This document shows, piece by piece, positions 9,886 through 18,900 of a DNA stretch of 64,000 nucleotides. Under the pieces are notes generated by a model. It was not told where the DNA came from. It did no database searches and worked only from the letters and a program-made list of their open reading frames with translations. Numbering within the stretch: position 1 is the stretch's first letter; each line of letters starts with the position of its first letter. The stretch spans positions 434,001 through 498,000 of the forward strand of contig NZ_FUZU01000003.1 of assembly GCF_900167975.1 (NCBI RefSeq), written 5' to 3'. A program made the translations under genes and the position numbers. This DNA comes from Ohtaekwangia koreensis (GTDB lineage: Bacteria; Bacteroidota; Bacteroidia; Cytophagales; Cyclobacteriaceae).

Positions 9886-9893
9886 TATATTTG
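9886..9893 (+). promoter_or_regulatory. Possible -7 element for the M15 peptidase operon
   Basis: TATATTTG fits TAnnTTTG and lies 22 bases upstream of the start at 9915. I find no good TTG element 19-21 bases further upstream, so this is weak. Confidence 0.35.
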
Positions 9894-9914
9894 CAACCTT
9901 AATGATGTTGCCAA

Positions 9915-10694
9915 ATGCGTGATCTTGTCAAGCCCTTGCTACTTCTCTCCCTTGTGTCGTTCAGTTTTATAGCCCATGCTCAATTTGATGGATTATTTTC
10001 CCCATTCGACTGCCGTGAGCATGCTGAACTGTTTTACAATGAACCTGTAGAAGAGCCCATCGTTACGATCGACTCATCAATCTTTGCCGCGGTTCCCGAA
10101 GAAATGGAAATTACGGTTGATACCATCAACGGCTGGAAGCAGTGGAGCTCGGTGGAGAATTTTACATTTGGTAAAGATCGCGGAGCGATGACTATGATTA
10201 CCGACATCCGCGCATTGCATCCCTATTTTCGCGACCAGATCAGAACGTTGATCGCGGCCTGCCATGCAAAAGGAATTGAACTTGCAGTAGTAGAATCTTA
10301 TCGTACTCATGCAAAGCAAAATGAGTATAAAGTAATGGGAAAGAAATATACCAGCTCGGGTGCGGGCCGCTCCAAACATCAATATGGTCTTGCTATAGAT
10401 GTTGTTCCGATTGTTGATTCAGTAGCCGTATGGGATAATAAAGAGCTTTGGAAAAAGATTGGTGTTGAAGGTGAAAAACTCGGCTTGCGCTGGGGAGGTC
10501 GCTGGAGGACACCGTATGATCCTGGTCACTTCGAATGGACAGGCGGATTAACTTCGGTGCATTTGTCACAAGGACAATTACCCCCAGTCCCCAAATGTGA
10601 TATGCTATATCCTTGCATGGAAGAAGACATCCGGATTCTCCGGAAGTACTGGAAGGAATGGGAAATCACCCAGAGCGCTATGACGCGCAAATAG
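9915..10694 (+). CDS. M15-family peptidoglycan peptidase (D-Ala or L-Ala-D-Glu type)
   Basis: An exported 259-residue protein (signal peptide to HAQ, about residue 23) with a zinc peptidase domain of the M15 / VanY-like fold at about 95-210. The metal ligands are visible: His155 and Asp162 in SKHQYGLAIDV and His205 in DPGHFEW; the SYRTHAKQNE stretch precedes them. It probably trims peptide stems of cell-wall peptidoglycan in the periplasm. The stop codon is two bases before the next gene's start, so it is translationally linked to a GH1 glycosidase. The mature N-terminus (about 24-90) is not recognised. Confidence 0.85.
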   Translation: MRDLVKPLLLLSLVSFSFIAHAQFDGLFSPFDCREHAELFYNEPVEEPIVTIDSSIFAAVPEEMEITVDTINGWKQWSSVENFTFGKDRGAMTMITDIRALHPYFRDQIRTLIAACHAKGIELAVVESYRTHAKQNEYKVMGKKYTSSGAGRSKHQYGLAIDVVPIVDSVAVWDNKELWKKIGVEGEKLGLRWGGRWRTPYDPGHFEWTGGLTSVHLSQGQLPPVPKCDMLYPCMEEDIRILRKYWKEWEITQSAMTRK

Positions 10695-10696
10695 CT

Positions 10697-11899
10697 ATGA
10701 AACTTACTTTTCCGGAACACTTTTTCTTTGGAACAAGTACAGCGGCAACACAAATTGAAACTGCTTTCGAACACGACTGGCAAGGACTTACATCGCGCGA
10801 TGGTTTTCTGTTTGAGCAAACTACCGATCACGAACTTAGAATTGAGGAAGATGTAAACATCATCGCTTCCCTTGCTCCCAATTATAGGATGAGTTTGATG
10901 TGGAGTAAACTTCAGCGTGAGCCTTTAGGCAACTTTCATCCTGAAACAAAACAACATTACCATTCTCTATTACAGCAATTAAAATCACGTGGTATAGGTA
11001 TCATGATGGTGCTCCACCATTTCACGAACCCGTTGTGGTTTGCCAAGCGTGGTGGCTGGGAGCGTGAAGAGAACATTGCATTGTGGGTAGACTTCGCTAA
11101 AAAGGTGGTGGATGAATTTGGTATATATACTTCGTACTGGAATACCTTTAACGAACCAAATGTATATGCAAGCTATGGATGGATTACAGGGTTCTTCCCT
11201 CCTTTCAAGATCAATCCGTTAACCGCCGGCAAAGTTGTGATCAATATGGGAAAGGCTCATGATATAGTATATGACTATATCAAAACGAAACTGCCCGATC
11301 AACCGGTGGGTATATCTCACAACGCAACGGTATTCTCTGCCGAGAATATATTAGGCTGGTTCCCCGCTCGTCTCAGCGACTGGTGGTTTATGGATTATGT
11401 ACCGAGTCATTTCGAAAAAGTAGATTTCTTCGGGATGAGTTATTACGGACGCATTCCACATGACCCGTTGCCCATTACCTATTTACAAACACCACATAAA
11501 ATAAGAGAGCTCGGCAGAAAGCATGATGACATCTGGGAATATTACCCGGAAGGAATGCGCGTGTGCCTGGACCGTTACTGGAATAAATACAAGAAGCCCA
11601 TCATCATTACTGAGAATGGTGTATGCGATGAAAGTGATTTCCTCAGGCTGCAGGCAATACAGGATTATGCTGAGGTTATGCACCAGGCTATCAAGGATGG
11701 TATTGATATACGCGGATATTATTTCTGGAGTACATGGGACAACTTCGAATGGCATCTGGGCCCTTCCATGCGCTTCGGGCTATATGAATGTGATCTAAAA
11801 ACCAAGAACCGCATGATGAAACCAAGCGGTGCGCTATATGCTTCGCTGGCACATTCAAAAAAAATCAGCATTCAAAAGCATAAAGAAGTTACCGTTTAA
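10697..11899 (+). CDS. Glycoside hydrolase family 1 (beta-glucosidase type)
   Basis: A cytosolic 400-residue enzyme expected to release terminal beta-linked sugars. Both family 1 catalytic glutamates are present: acid/base Glu153 in TFNEPN and nucleophile Glu306 in ITENG. The start is taken at 10697 (MKLTFPEHFFFGTSTAATQIE), the standard GH1 opening; an upstream ATG at 10613 lies inside the M15 gene and would add unrelated residues. It is shorter than many GH1 enzymes (about 450). No signal peptide is visible. It is coupled to the peptidase gene (2-base gap) and followed after 46 bases by a lactonase gene. Confidence 0.93.
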   Translation: MKLTFPEHFFFGTSTAATQIETAFEHDWQGLTSRDGFLFEQTTDHELRIEEDVNIIASLAPNYRMSLMWSKLQREPLGNFHPETKQHYHSLLQQLKSRGIGIMMVLHHFTNPLWFAKRGGWEREENIALWVDFAKKVVDEFGIYTSYWNTFNEPNVYASYGWITGFFPPFKINPLTAGKVVINMGKAHDIVYDYIKTKLPDQPVGISHNATVFSAENILGWFPARLSDWWFMDYVPSHFEKVDFFGMSYYGRIPHDPLPITYLQTPHKIRELGRKHDDIWEYYPEGMRVCLDRYWNKYKKPIIITENGVCDESDFLRLQAIQDYAEVMHQAIKDGIDIRGYYFWSTWDNFEWHLGPSMRFGLYECDLKTKNRMMKPSGALYASLAHSKKISIQKHKEVTV

Positions 11900-11945
11900 G
11901 AAATTTGCGCTATCTTCAATTTATTGCTTTACCTGCAACCGTACT

Positions 11946-13088
11946 ATGACAAGAAGTTTACTTTGCCTGCTATTTGTAGCCCTTTCTCTCCTTCCGTCTA
12001 CTGCACAAACTAAAAAAGAATTCCTGTACGTGGGCACATTTAGTGTTCGTGGCAGTGAAGGCATCTATATCTATACTTTTAACCGCGCGAAGAAATCATT
12101 TACGCTGGTCCAAACCGTTACCGGACTGGAGAGTCCCTCCTTCCTCGGTATTCATCCTACACGCAAATTTTTATACTCTGTAAATCGTGGCAAAGCAAGT
12201 GAGAATGAAACGGGTGGTTCTGTAGCAGCCTATACCATTGATCAAAAGACGGGTAAATTAAACACGCTGAATACGCGCTCTTCATTTGGTGCCGATCCTT
12301 GTCACATCAGTTTTGATAAAACAGGCCAATATGCTTTTGTATCGAACTATAACGAAGGCAACTTGGTGGTGCTCCCGTTGTTTGAAGACGGACTCGTAGG
12401 CAATCCATCTGACTCCAAGAAATATATAGGCAACAGTATAAATCCAGACCGTCAGCAAAGTTCACATTTACACTCTGCGTTGATCTCTCCAGACAATCGC
12501 TTTCTGTATGCTGCTGACCTGGGCACGGATAAGATCTATATCTATAATTTCAACCTGAAAAAAGGAACGCTGGAAGATTCCAAACAAAAAGAAGCATCTG
12601 TAAAACCGGGGACAGGTCCGCGACACTTTACTTTTCATCCATCCGGTAACTATATGTATGTAGCAGAAGAACTGACTTCTACCGTTGCTGTTTTCAAAGT
12701 AGATAAGAAGACGGGTGATCTTAGCATTCTGCAAGACTCTGTTCTTTCCTTACCAAAAACCTTCACAGGTAAAAATACAAGTGCTGATATACATGTCGAT
12801 CCGAAAGGAAAATTCCTGTATATGTCTAACCGGGGATATAACGGTTTGAGTATTTATTCCATCGGTGCTGATGGTAAAATAAAACTCACCGGGCAGCAGA
12901 CAACAGGTGGCAGCACTCCACGTAACTTCATGATCGATGCGAAGGGAGAATATATATTTGTGGCTCACCAGGATACAGATACCATTGCTATATTTCGTAT
13001 CAATCCGAAAACGGGTAAGCTCACGCCTGTCGGTAAACCCCTTAAAGTGCCCGCTCCAGTTTGTTTGAAGATGATCTCTTTAGGATAA
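11946..13088 (+). CDS. Exported lactonase-family beta-propeller protein
   Basis: A 380-residue protein with a Sec signal peptide (LLFVALSLLPSTAQ), then a seven-bladed propeller of the lactonase family (6-phosphogluconolactonase, YbhE/Pgl type). Typical blade motifs are FLYVGTF, GADPCHISFDKTGQYAFVSNY, HLHSALISPDNRFLYAADLG and GPRHFTFHPSGNYMYVAEE. The start is set at 11946, just before the signal peptide; the frame is open further upstream, inside the GH1 gene. Because it is exported, 6-phosphogluconate metabolism in the cytosol is unlikely; an extracytoplasmic sugar lactone is a more natural substrate (inference). Confidence 0.88.
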   Translation: MTRSLLCLLFVALSLLPSTAQTKKEFLYVGTFSVRGSEGIYIYTFNRAKKSFTLVQTVTGLESPSFLGIHPTRKFLYSVNRGKASENETGGSVAAYTIDQKTGKLNTLNTRSSFGADPCHISFDKTGQYAFVSNYNEGNLVVLPLFEDGLVGNPSDSKKYIGNSINPDRQQSSHLHSALISPDNRFLYAADLGTDKIYIYNFNLKKGTLEDSKQKEASVKPGTGPRHFTFHPSGNYMYVAEELTSTVAVFKVDKKTGDLSILQDSVLSLPKTFTGKNTSADIHVDPKGKFLYMSNRGYNGLSIYSIGADGKIKLTGQQTTGGSTPRNFMIDAKGEYIFVAHQDTDTIAIFRINPKTGKLTPVGKPLKVPAPVCLKMISLG

Positions 13089-13152
13089 ACTTTCATTTCG
13101 CGGCAAGATTTTACCAGATTACCAACTCTCCGATACAACTCGCAAATCATGA

Positions 13153-13186
13153 CTCACAGCCCGAAGCGTTAGCTGCGGACTGTGAG
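13153..13186. repeat. REP-like imperfect hairpin
   Basis: CTCACAGCCCGAAGC (13153-13167) pairs with GCTGCGGACTGTGAG (13172-13186) with two mismatches and a GTTA loop. It lies between the convergent lactonase and GH12 genes and has no T tract, so a terminator is less likely than a repetitive extragenic palindrome. I found no second copy in this window. Confidence 0.5.
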
Positions 13187-13210
13187 AATGAAATATACTA
13201 TACCGTCAAT

Positions 13211-13969
13211 TTAGTTAAACGATACTGAATAGTTTTTTGTGGTATAGTTAAGTCCTCCGCTGGAAGATGTTATCTCGTAGCCAAACTGTACATCTCCTAC
13301 AGTTATATCTCCAAACCAGCCACGCGCTCTTACCCAGTCCATAATCGGTTTCAGATTTACAGTTGCATTGTTGGTTTTGGTCGTGCGCAGAAAAGAGTAC
13401 ACCATGTTGTTTCCATTGTAGCCACGAAACACATTCCACGTATGTCCACCTACTGAGACATTAGTATGCGTAGGAATGGGATAACCCAGAGCATTCCAAT
13501 TATAGGATATAGGTTTAATGTTACCACTTCCGTTTGGATTGCTGGTATAATTCATCCATAGCATAATCTCATGTTGCTTGGCCTTATCCCATACATCGAA
13601 AGAAGCAGTCCAGGCTCCGCCCGGAGGAGTAGTAATACTGATACTACTTGTACAGGAATTTAAAGAACTTAATGTGCGACCTATATAACGTGTAGAGTTC
13701 GGATAAGCCTTTATACCATCTGTATTGGGATGGTTTGCCCATACTCCCCAGTTACTATACGAATTCGCCCAAATAGATTGAGGACCAGGACCTGCCTTTT
13801 GTCCCCATACATTATTATAGACAGTATACCCACCGTTGGACCAACTGGCCCATGCTCCTGTAGCTCCCCATGCTGCCAGAACTTCAGCGCTGTTAGAGGG
13901 TTGAACATCTTCATCCTGACAACCTAAAATAATGCTTGCGACAAAAAGGAATGTAAAAATTTTTCTCAT
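13211..13969 (-). CDS. Glycoside hydrolase family 12-like lipoprotein
   Basis: A 252-residue protein with a lipoprotein signal (lipobox ILGC, Cys17) and a jelly-roll domain resembling GH12 endoglucanases and xyloglucanases. The family pattern is visible: YNNVWG (51-56), the nucleophile Glu134 in HEIMLWMNY, and the acid/base Glu232 in FGYEITSS. It should be held on the cell surface or periplasmic side and cut beta-glucan backbones. No SusC/SusD pair or other polysaccharide utilisation genes lie nearby, so it is an isolated hydrolase. The GH12 call rests on motif order, not on a search. Confidence 0.78.
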   Translation of the reverse strand: MRKIFTFLFVASIILGCQDEDVQPSNSAEVLAAWGATGAWASWSNGGYTVYNNVWGQKAGPGPQSIWANSYSNWGVWANHPNTDGIKAYPNSTRYIGRTLSSLNSCTSSISITTPPGGAWTASFDVWDKAKQHEIMLWMNYTSNPNGSGNIKPISYNWNALGYPIPTHTNVSVGGHTWNVFRGYNGNNMVYSFLRTTKTNNATVNLKPIMDWVRARGWFGDITVGDVQFGYEITSSSGGLNYTTKNYSVSFN

Positions 13970-14117
13970 GTTTTGTTGGTTTAAAACGTTTGCATAAAAG
14001 TATCGCTACCAACAGGACTTTTTGTTTCCATTTTAGGGTCAAATGGATAAGTGAGGGTATCAAATATTCTAAAGTGCGGTACGATTTCGATACAGCAAAC
14101 GATTGAAAATGTAATTT

Positions 14118-14603
14118 TCAGTCTCTTTTACCAAAATCAAGCACCCAATAACCAGCTATACTTGCACCGCCAACTTCGAGATATATAGTATCCATGAGGT
14201 TCTTACAATGATTTTCGCTTTCCTTCCATCCTTCCATTACATCGGCAACATTAAAGTATCCGCGCGCAATATTCTCGCCTACATATATACCCGCATATCC
14301 TGCCTGCTGCGCTCTGGCAATGGGTGGAGTTCCGTCTTGTGATAAATGACTGAAGTAATTATGGGTATACATATCGCGTGCATGATCAAGTGCGACACTT
14401 TCAAGTGTATCATTCCAGGTTAATGCGGCTACTGGTGGCATAGTATCTTGTCCGCATTGGCAGCCTGTGCTGCGAAGTATATTAACGGCTTTCAGCAATT
14501 CGTCTTGTATATTCTCTGCTTTCACAGGTTCATCATCGGAGCAGCTTACTATCGTAAATGCTATATATATAAGTAACGCTATAAAAGGTATATTTACTTT
14601 CAT
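14118..14603 (-). CDS. CAP-domain (SCP/PR-1, YkwD-type) lipoprotein
   Basis: A 161-residue lipoprotein (lipobox TIVSC, about residue 21). The CAP domain fills the rest: LTWNDTLESVALDHARDMYTHNYFSHLSQDG carries the first histidine and the substrate-like groove, GENIARGY the family glutamate, and WKESENHCKNLMD the second histidine. Bacterial CAP proteins are often secreted, but their biochemical role is mostly unknown. It lies upstream of the GH12 gene in the same direction, with 148 bases between, so co-transcription is uncertain. Confidence 0.9.
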   Translation of the reverse strand: MKVNIPFIALLIYIAFTIVSCSDDEPVKAENIQDELLKAVNILRSTGCQCGQDTMPPVAALTWNDTLESVALDHARDMYTHNYFSHLSQDGTPPIARAQQAGYAGIYVGENIARGYFNVADVMEGWKESENHCKNLMDTIYLEVGGASIAGYWVLDFGKRD

Positions 14604-15047
14604 TTATTAATTCGTTAACCGTTAATTGTTACTGATCATCTGTTATCCGAGAAGGCGTAAATGATTCCTTTCCCCAAATATAGATATTGAAAATTAACTC
14701 ATTGACTCCTTATTACTTTCGATCTGATACCATTTAGGATAAACATGCTTTCATGACAAACTGGCTATCTTCCAGATATTAATGGGTTCAGCTTAGTTTT
14801 CAATAGGTTTCTAAGGCCAAGGTAAGGCTCTTTGGCCTTCCTATACCCTTCCTTTTTTCAAGCCACTTGGCTACTCATAAATATAATTTGGGGTTCTAAA
14901 CTTTGAATCAGAAATCCACTATCAAAATTTCATGAAAATTTGGGGTATGAAATTAAATCCTCATACTTTTGATACATAAGACAATTGCATTTGTCTTTAG
15001 CTCCCAAACTAAATCATCATCCGTACAAGTCTAATTTTTATTCACAG
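14604..15047. other. Intergenic region between divergent genes
   Basis: AT-rich, 444 bases. It must hold the promoters of the CAP gene (minus) and the beta-lactamase gene (plus). One clear stem, AAGGCCAA (14813-14820) with TTGGCCTT (14832-14839), has no adjacent T tract; a pyrimidine-rich run follows. I see no credible ORF or tRNA. Confidence 0.6.
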
Positions 15048-15926
15048 ATGTTAAAAACTTTTCTTCCCTCACTTATACTATTGCTTCTTTTGTCTTCTAC
15101 ATTGATTTCCGCTGCACAAAATTCAGGCGCGCTTTCATATCAGGATTCAACATGGACAAAACCAACCGAGCCATTTCGTGTTGCGGGCGATATATACTAT
15201 GTTGGCTCGTACGACCTTGCGTGCTATCTTATCGTGAGTGCTGAAGGACATGCACTTATTAATACAGGTCTTGAAGAATCTGTTTCAATGATTCGTAAAA
15301 ACGTAGAGTCGCTTGGCTTTAAATTTACCGATATCAAATTCTTGCTAACCACCCAGGCGCATTTTGACCATGTGGCCGGAATGGCGGAGATAAAAAAAAT
15401 TACCGGGGCAACGATGATGGCGAATGAAGCCGATGCAAAAGTTTTGGCTGATGGTGGAAAATCAGATTTCGCGTTTGGTGGCAAGAGCGGTCTTTTTACT
15501 CCGGTAACAGCGGATCGCTTGTTACACGATGGTGATATACTAAAGCTCGGAGACACAAAATTAAAAGTCCTTCACCATCCTGGGCACACGAAAGGTGCAA
15601 CGAGTTTTTTAGTAGATACCAAAGACGACAAGCGTTCATGGAAGGTGTTGATTGCAAACATGCCTACTATGCTTTCGATGACCAGGATTTCAGGGATGCC
15701 TTCCTATCCAAACATTGGAAAGGATTTCAAATATACCTTGGCCTCTATGAAAAAACTTGACTTCGATCTTTGGGTCGCATCACACGCCAGTCAGTTTGAC
15801 TTACACGACAAACGAAAACCCGGTGACTCTTATCGTCCTGAAGCTTTCAACGATCGTCCCTCCTATGATGCCACTATAAATAGCCTGCAGCTTGAATACG
15901 ACAAGCGATTGAAAAGCGGACAGTAG
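15048..15926 (+). CDS. GOB-like subclass B3 metallo-beta-lactamase (Gln-type zinc site)
   Basis: A periplasmic zinc hydrolase of 292 residues with a signal peptide (LLLLLSSTLISAAQ). The zinc motif reads Gln103-Ala-His105-Phe-Asp107-His108, so the usual first histidine of HxHxDH is glutamine, as in the GOB enzymes of Elizabethkingia. The other ligands are His180 (HHPGH) and His246 (ASHASQFD). The position that is Ser in most B3 enzymes is Met205 (ANMP), again GOB-like. Long stretches such as LDFDLWVASHASQFDLH match GOB as I remember it. Predicted to open beta-lactams. The start at 15048 puts the signal peptide at the N-terminus. Confidence 0.92.
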   Translation: MLKTFLPSLILLLLLSSTLISAAQNSGALSYQDSTWTKPTEPFRVAGDIYYVGSYDLACYLIVSAEGHALINTGLEESVSMIRKNVESLGFKFTDIKFLLTTQAHFDHVAGMAEIKKITGATMMANEADAKVLADGGKSDFAFGGKSGLFTPVTADRLLHDGDILKLGDTKLKVLHHPGHTKGATSFLVDTKDDKRSWKVLIANMPTMLSMTRISGMPSYPNIGKDFKYTLASMKKLDFDLWVASHASQFDLHDKRKPGDSYRPEAFNDRPSYDATINSLQLEYDKRLKSGQ

Positions 15927-15943
15927 GCTTTCAACGATGTAGC

Positions 15944-18900
15944 TTACACTGGATGATTGGAATCTATACTTTTAGGTATATCCGCATTGTTGAGCGGTAT
16001 GCGAACGGTTACTGTAGTTAATTGCCTTCGCTCGCTTTCGATGGTGATGGTTCCACCTAAAATTTCAAGTGCTTTCTTTACTATAAATAAACCCAATCCA
16101 TTACCGATTGACTTGTCTGATCCCCTATAGAACATTTCGAATATTCTATTGCGTACATCCTGAGGAATACCAATTCCATTGTCTATCACTTGAATAATTA
16201 ACTGTTGGTTTTCGAGGTAAAATATAGCCTTGACAAACGGATCTTCTTTTCGGAAGACAATACTGTTCTCCATGAGGTTTACAACAATATGATTCAGCAA
16301 AACGGGATCACTCATGAGAGATTCACCCACTTTATTTTCTATTTCTATTCTTACTTCGTTGCTGGTATTAATAGTATTCAGTTGATTTTTCAGAGATTGA
16401 ATAAATTCATCAACACGTATATTTTCAATTTCACGTTTGGAGCGAAACAATGTACCGGTATCACTTAACCGCCCGAGAAGTCGTAACATACGACTAGCAG
16501 TATACTCTATATTGGAAAAGTAGGCGTTTAATTCTTCCTGTTGATTTTGCATTTTGGCCAGCCGCGCCAAACCGAGTAGCGATGTGATTGGACCTCTTAA
16601 GTCATGACTGGACCGGTAAAGAAATGTATCAAGTCCTTTATCGGTTTCAATAAGTTGCTCGATGGTGAGCTTGAGTTCTTCTGTTCTATTTTCAACAAGT
16701 TTTTCCAGATTTGAATTAACTCGCTGGAGCTCTTCATTTACAGAATTTACCTCTTCATATACTTGCTCCAACTTCTCATTCTTCTCTTTGATTTCTTCTT
16801 TTTGTGCCTCCACTAACTTTGTACGCAATGTTACCAACTCTTCCAGTTTTCGTTTCTGTTTAAACAGAAAATTAGTTCGCATGTGAATAACTACAAGCGT
16901 AAATATGAGAAGTAAAATTGCCAGGCCGGCTTTAACGCTCATCCGTTGGTGCCACTTGGGAACAACAATAATTTGTATACTGGCGGCATCGTCATTCCAA
17001 TACCCGTCTCCATTGGTAGCACTTACTTTAAGTGTATAATCACCAGGCGGCAAATTAGTATACGTGGCTATTCTGCTTTCACCTATATTGTTCCAGCCAT
17101 TATCAAAACCTACCAGGTGATATCGATACTTGTTCTTTTTTGGAAACTTGTATTCAAGACATGCAAACTCGATAGAGAAAACATTTTGATCCGGTTGGAA
17201 AGTAATTGTTTCAAGCTTCGATATACTCTTCGATAACAGTTGTGACTTGTCGTTCATTTCCACAGCATCATGAAACAGGCTAAGCTTCGTAAACACAACT
17301 TTTGGTTTGCTGTGATCTTCCATCACTTTTTCAGGTCGAAATATATTCAGGCCGTTCGTGCCTCCAAAGTAATATTCTCCTGTCGAGCTTTTTAATCGCG
17401 CTCCCTCATTATACTGTACGCCTTGCAGGCCATCAGCTATCGTATAATTAAAGATCCTGTCATGTGCAGGGTCATATCGATGCAGGCCATCGAAAGAAGT
17501 AAACCAAAGGTTAAGAGAATCGTCCTCGAGTACCGAAGGTATACTCTCTTCGCGAAAATCCGGGAGAAGCTCACTAAAAGAAAATGTTTCAGGATCAAAC
17601 CGAATCAATCCCTTGTCATCGGTACCGACCAGAAGTTTTCCGTTATTATCCAGGGTAAACTGAATAATTTCATTTGTTGGTAAGCCCGATGAATCTCCGG
17701 GTATATTTAAGAATGACTTGAATGTTCTTGTCTTAGGATCATACCGATGTATACCTGCCAACCGCGTTCCCATCCAGATATACCCTTGCCTGTCTTTACG
17801 GATACAGAAGACCGATGCTGTTTGTGTGGTGATGCGACTATCGCCTGCTATCGTCAGTACATTGAATACTTTTCTATCCGGGAGAAATTCATTTAGTCCG
17901 CCCAATTGTCCTACATAAATCCGGTTATCATCTTCCAGAAGTGACCAAACGTGGTTGGTGCTAATACTGGTTGTATCATCCGGATGATGCATATAGCGTG
18001 TAAAGGTATTCGTCTTTGTATCCAGATAGTTTAATCCGCCGGCAAAGGTACCTATATATAGGTTGTTCTTATGATCGACCAGCAGCGACTTCGCCACATT
18101 GGTACTGATGCTGTTTTTGTTTTTCGGAGAATGCAGATACGATGTAAACTCCCTGGTGACCGGATCAAACTTATACAACCCGGCCCCATCGGTTCCAATC
18201 CATATCTTTTTATCGTGATCTTCTGCGATCGCAAGCACAGAATTTTTCCCAATACTTTCCATGTTAGCGTTGAAGTACCGGTAATACTCAAAGCGGGGAC
18301 GCGCCCCGGATATAAACGTTAGTCCTGCACCAAAGAGCCCCAGCCAATAATTATTCTGCTCGTCAATATAAATAGTATGCAACGTTGCATTGTTAAGGAT
18401 GCGATTTTCCCGGATAAGAATTTGTGTAAACTTACTGTTACCTTCATATCGATAGAATCCAGACCCATCTGTACCAACGAGAAGTATACCATTGCGATCT
18501 ATGGCCATGGACGAAATAATATTGTTACCGATAGAAGGTTTGCCTGGCGTATGAACAAAGTATTCGAACGTTCGATCATTTTCATTTTCCAGCCTTAACA
18601 CTCCACTTCCATTGGTACCGAAATATATAGCACCAGTTGAATCCTGCACTATATTTACAACCAGCGTAGACGTTAACCCATCAGGTGCAATGCTCTGAGG
18701 TATAGTATGCTCTACCCCCTTGGCTCCGATGATATTAATTCCTTTACCAGTACATACCCATATCTTTCCATTCCTGTCTTCCAGCAGAGAATTTACCGCA
18801 TTGTCTGCCAACCCGGTTCCGTCTTCACGGTAATGGTAGCGTGTGATATCGAACGTCTCCAGATTGATCTTGTTCAATCCCCAGTATGTACCCACCCAAA

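Noticed and set aside
10613-10696. Upstream ATG for the GH1 gene
   Set aside because: It lies inside the M15 gene in another frame, and the family N-terminus begins at 10697.
13711-13914. Short frames within the GH12 gene
   Set aside because: They overlap a well-supported lipoprotein gene, and their products show no signal, motif or pattern.
14813-14839. Hairpin AAGGCCAA/TTGGCCTT as a terminator
   Set aside because: No U tract follows closely and no gene ends just before it on either strand.
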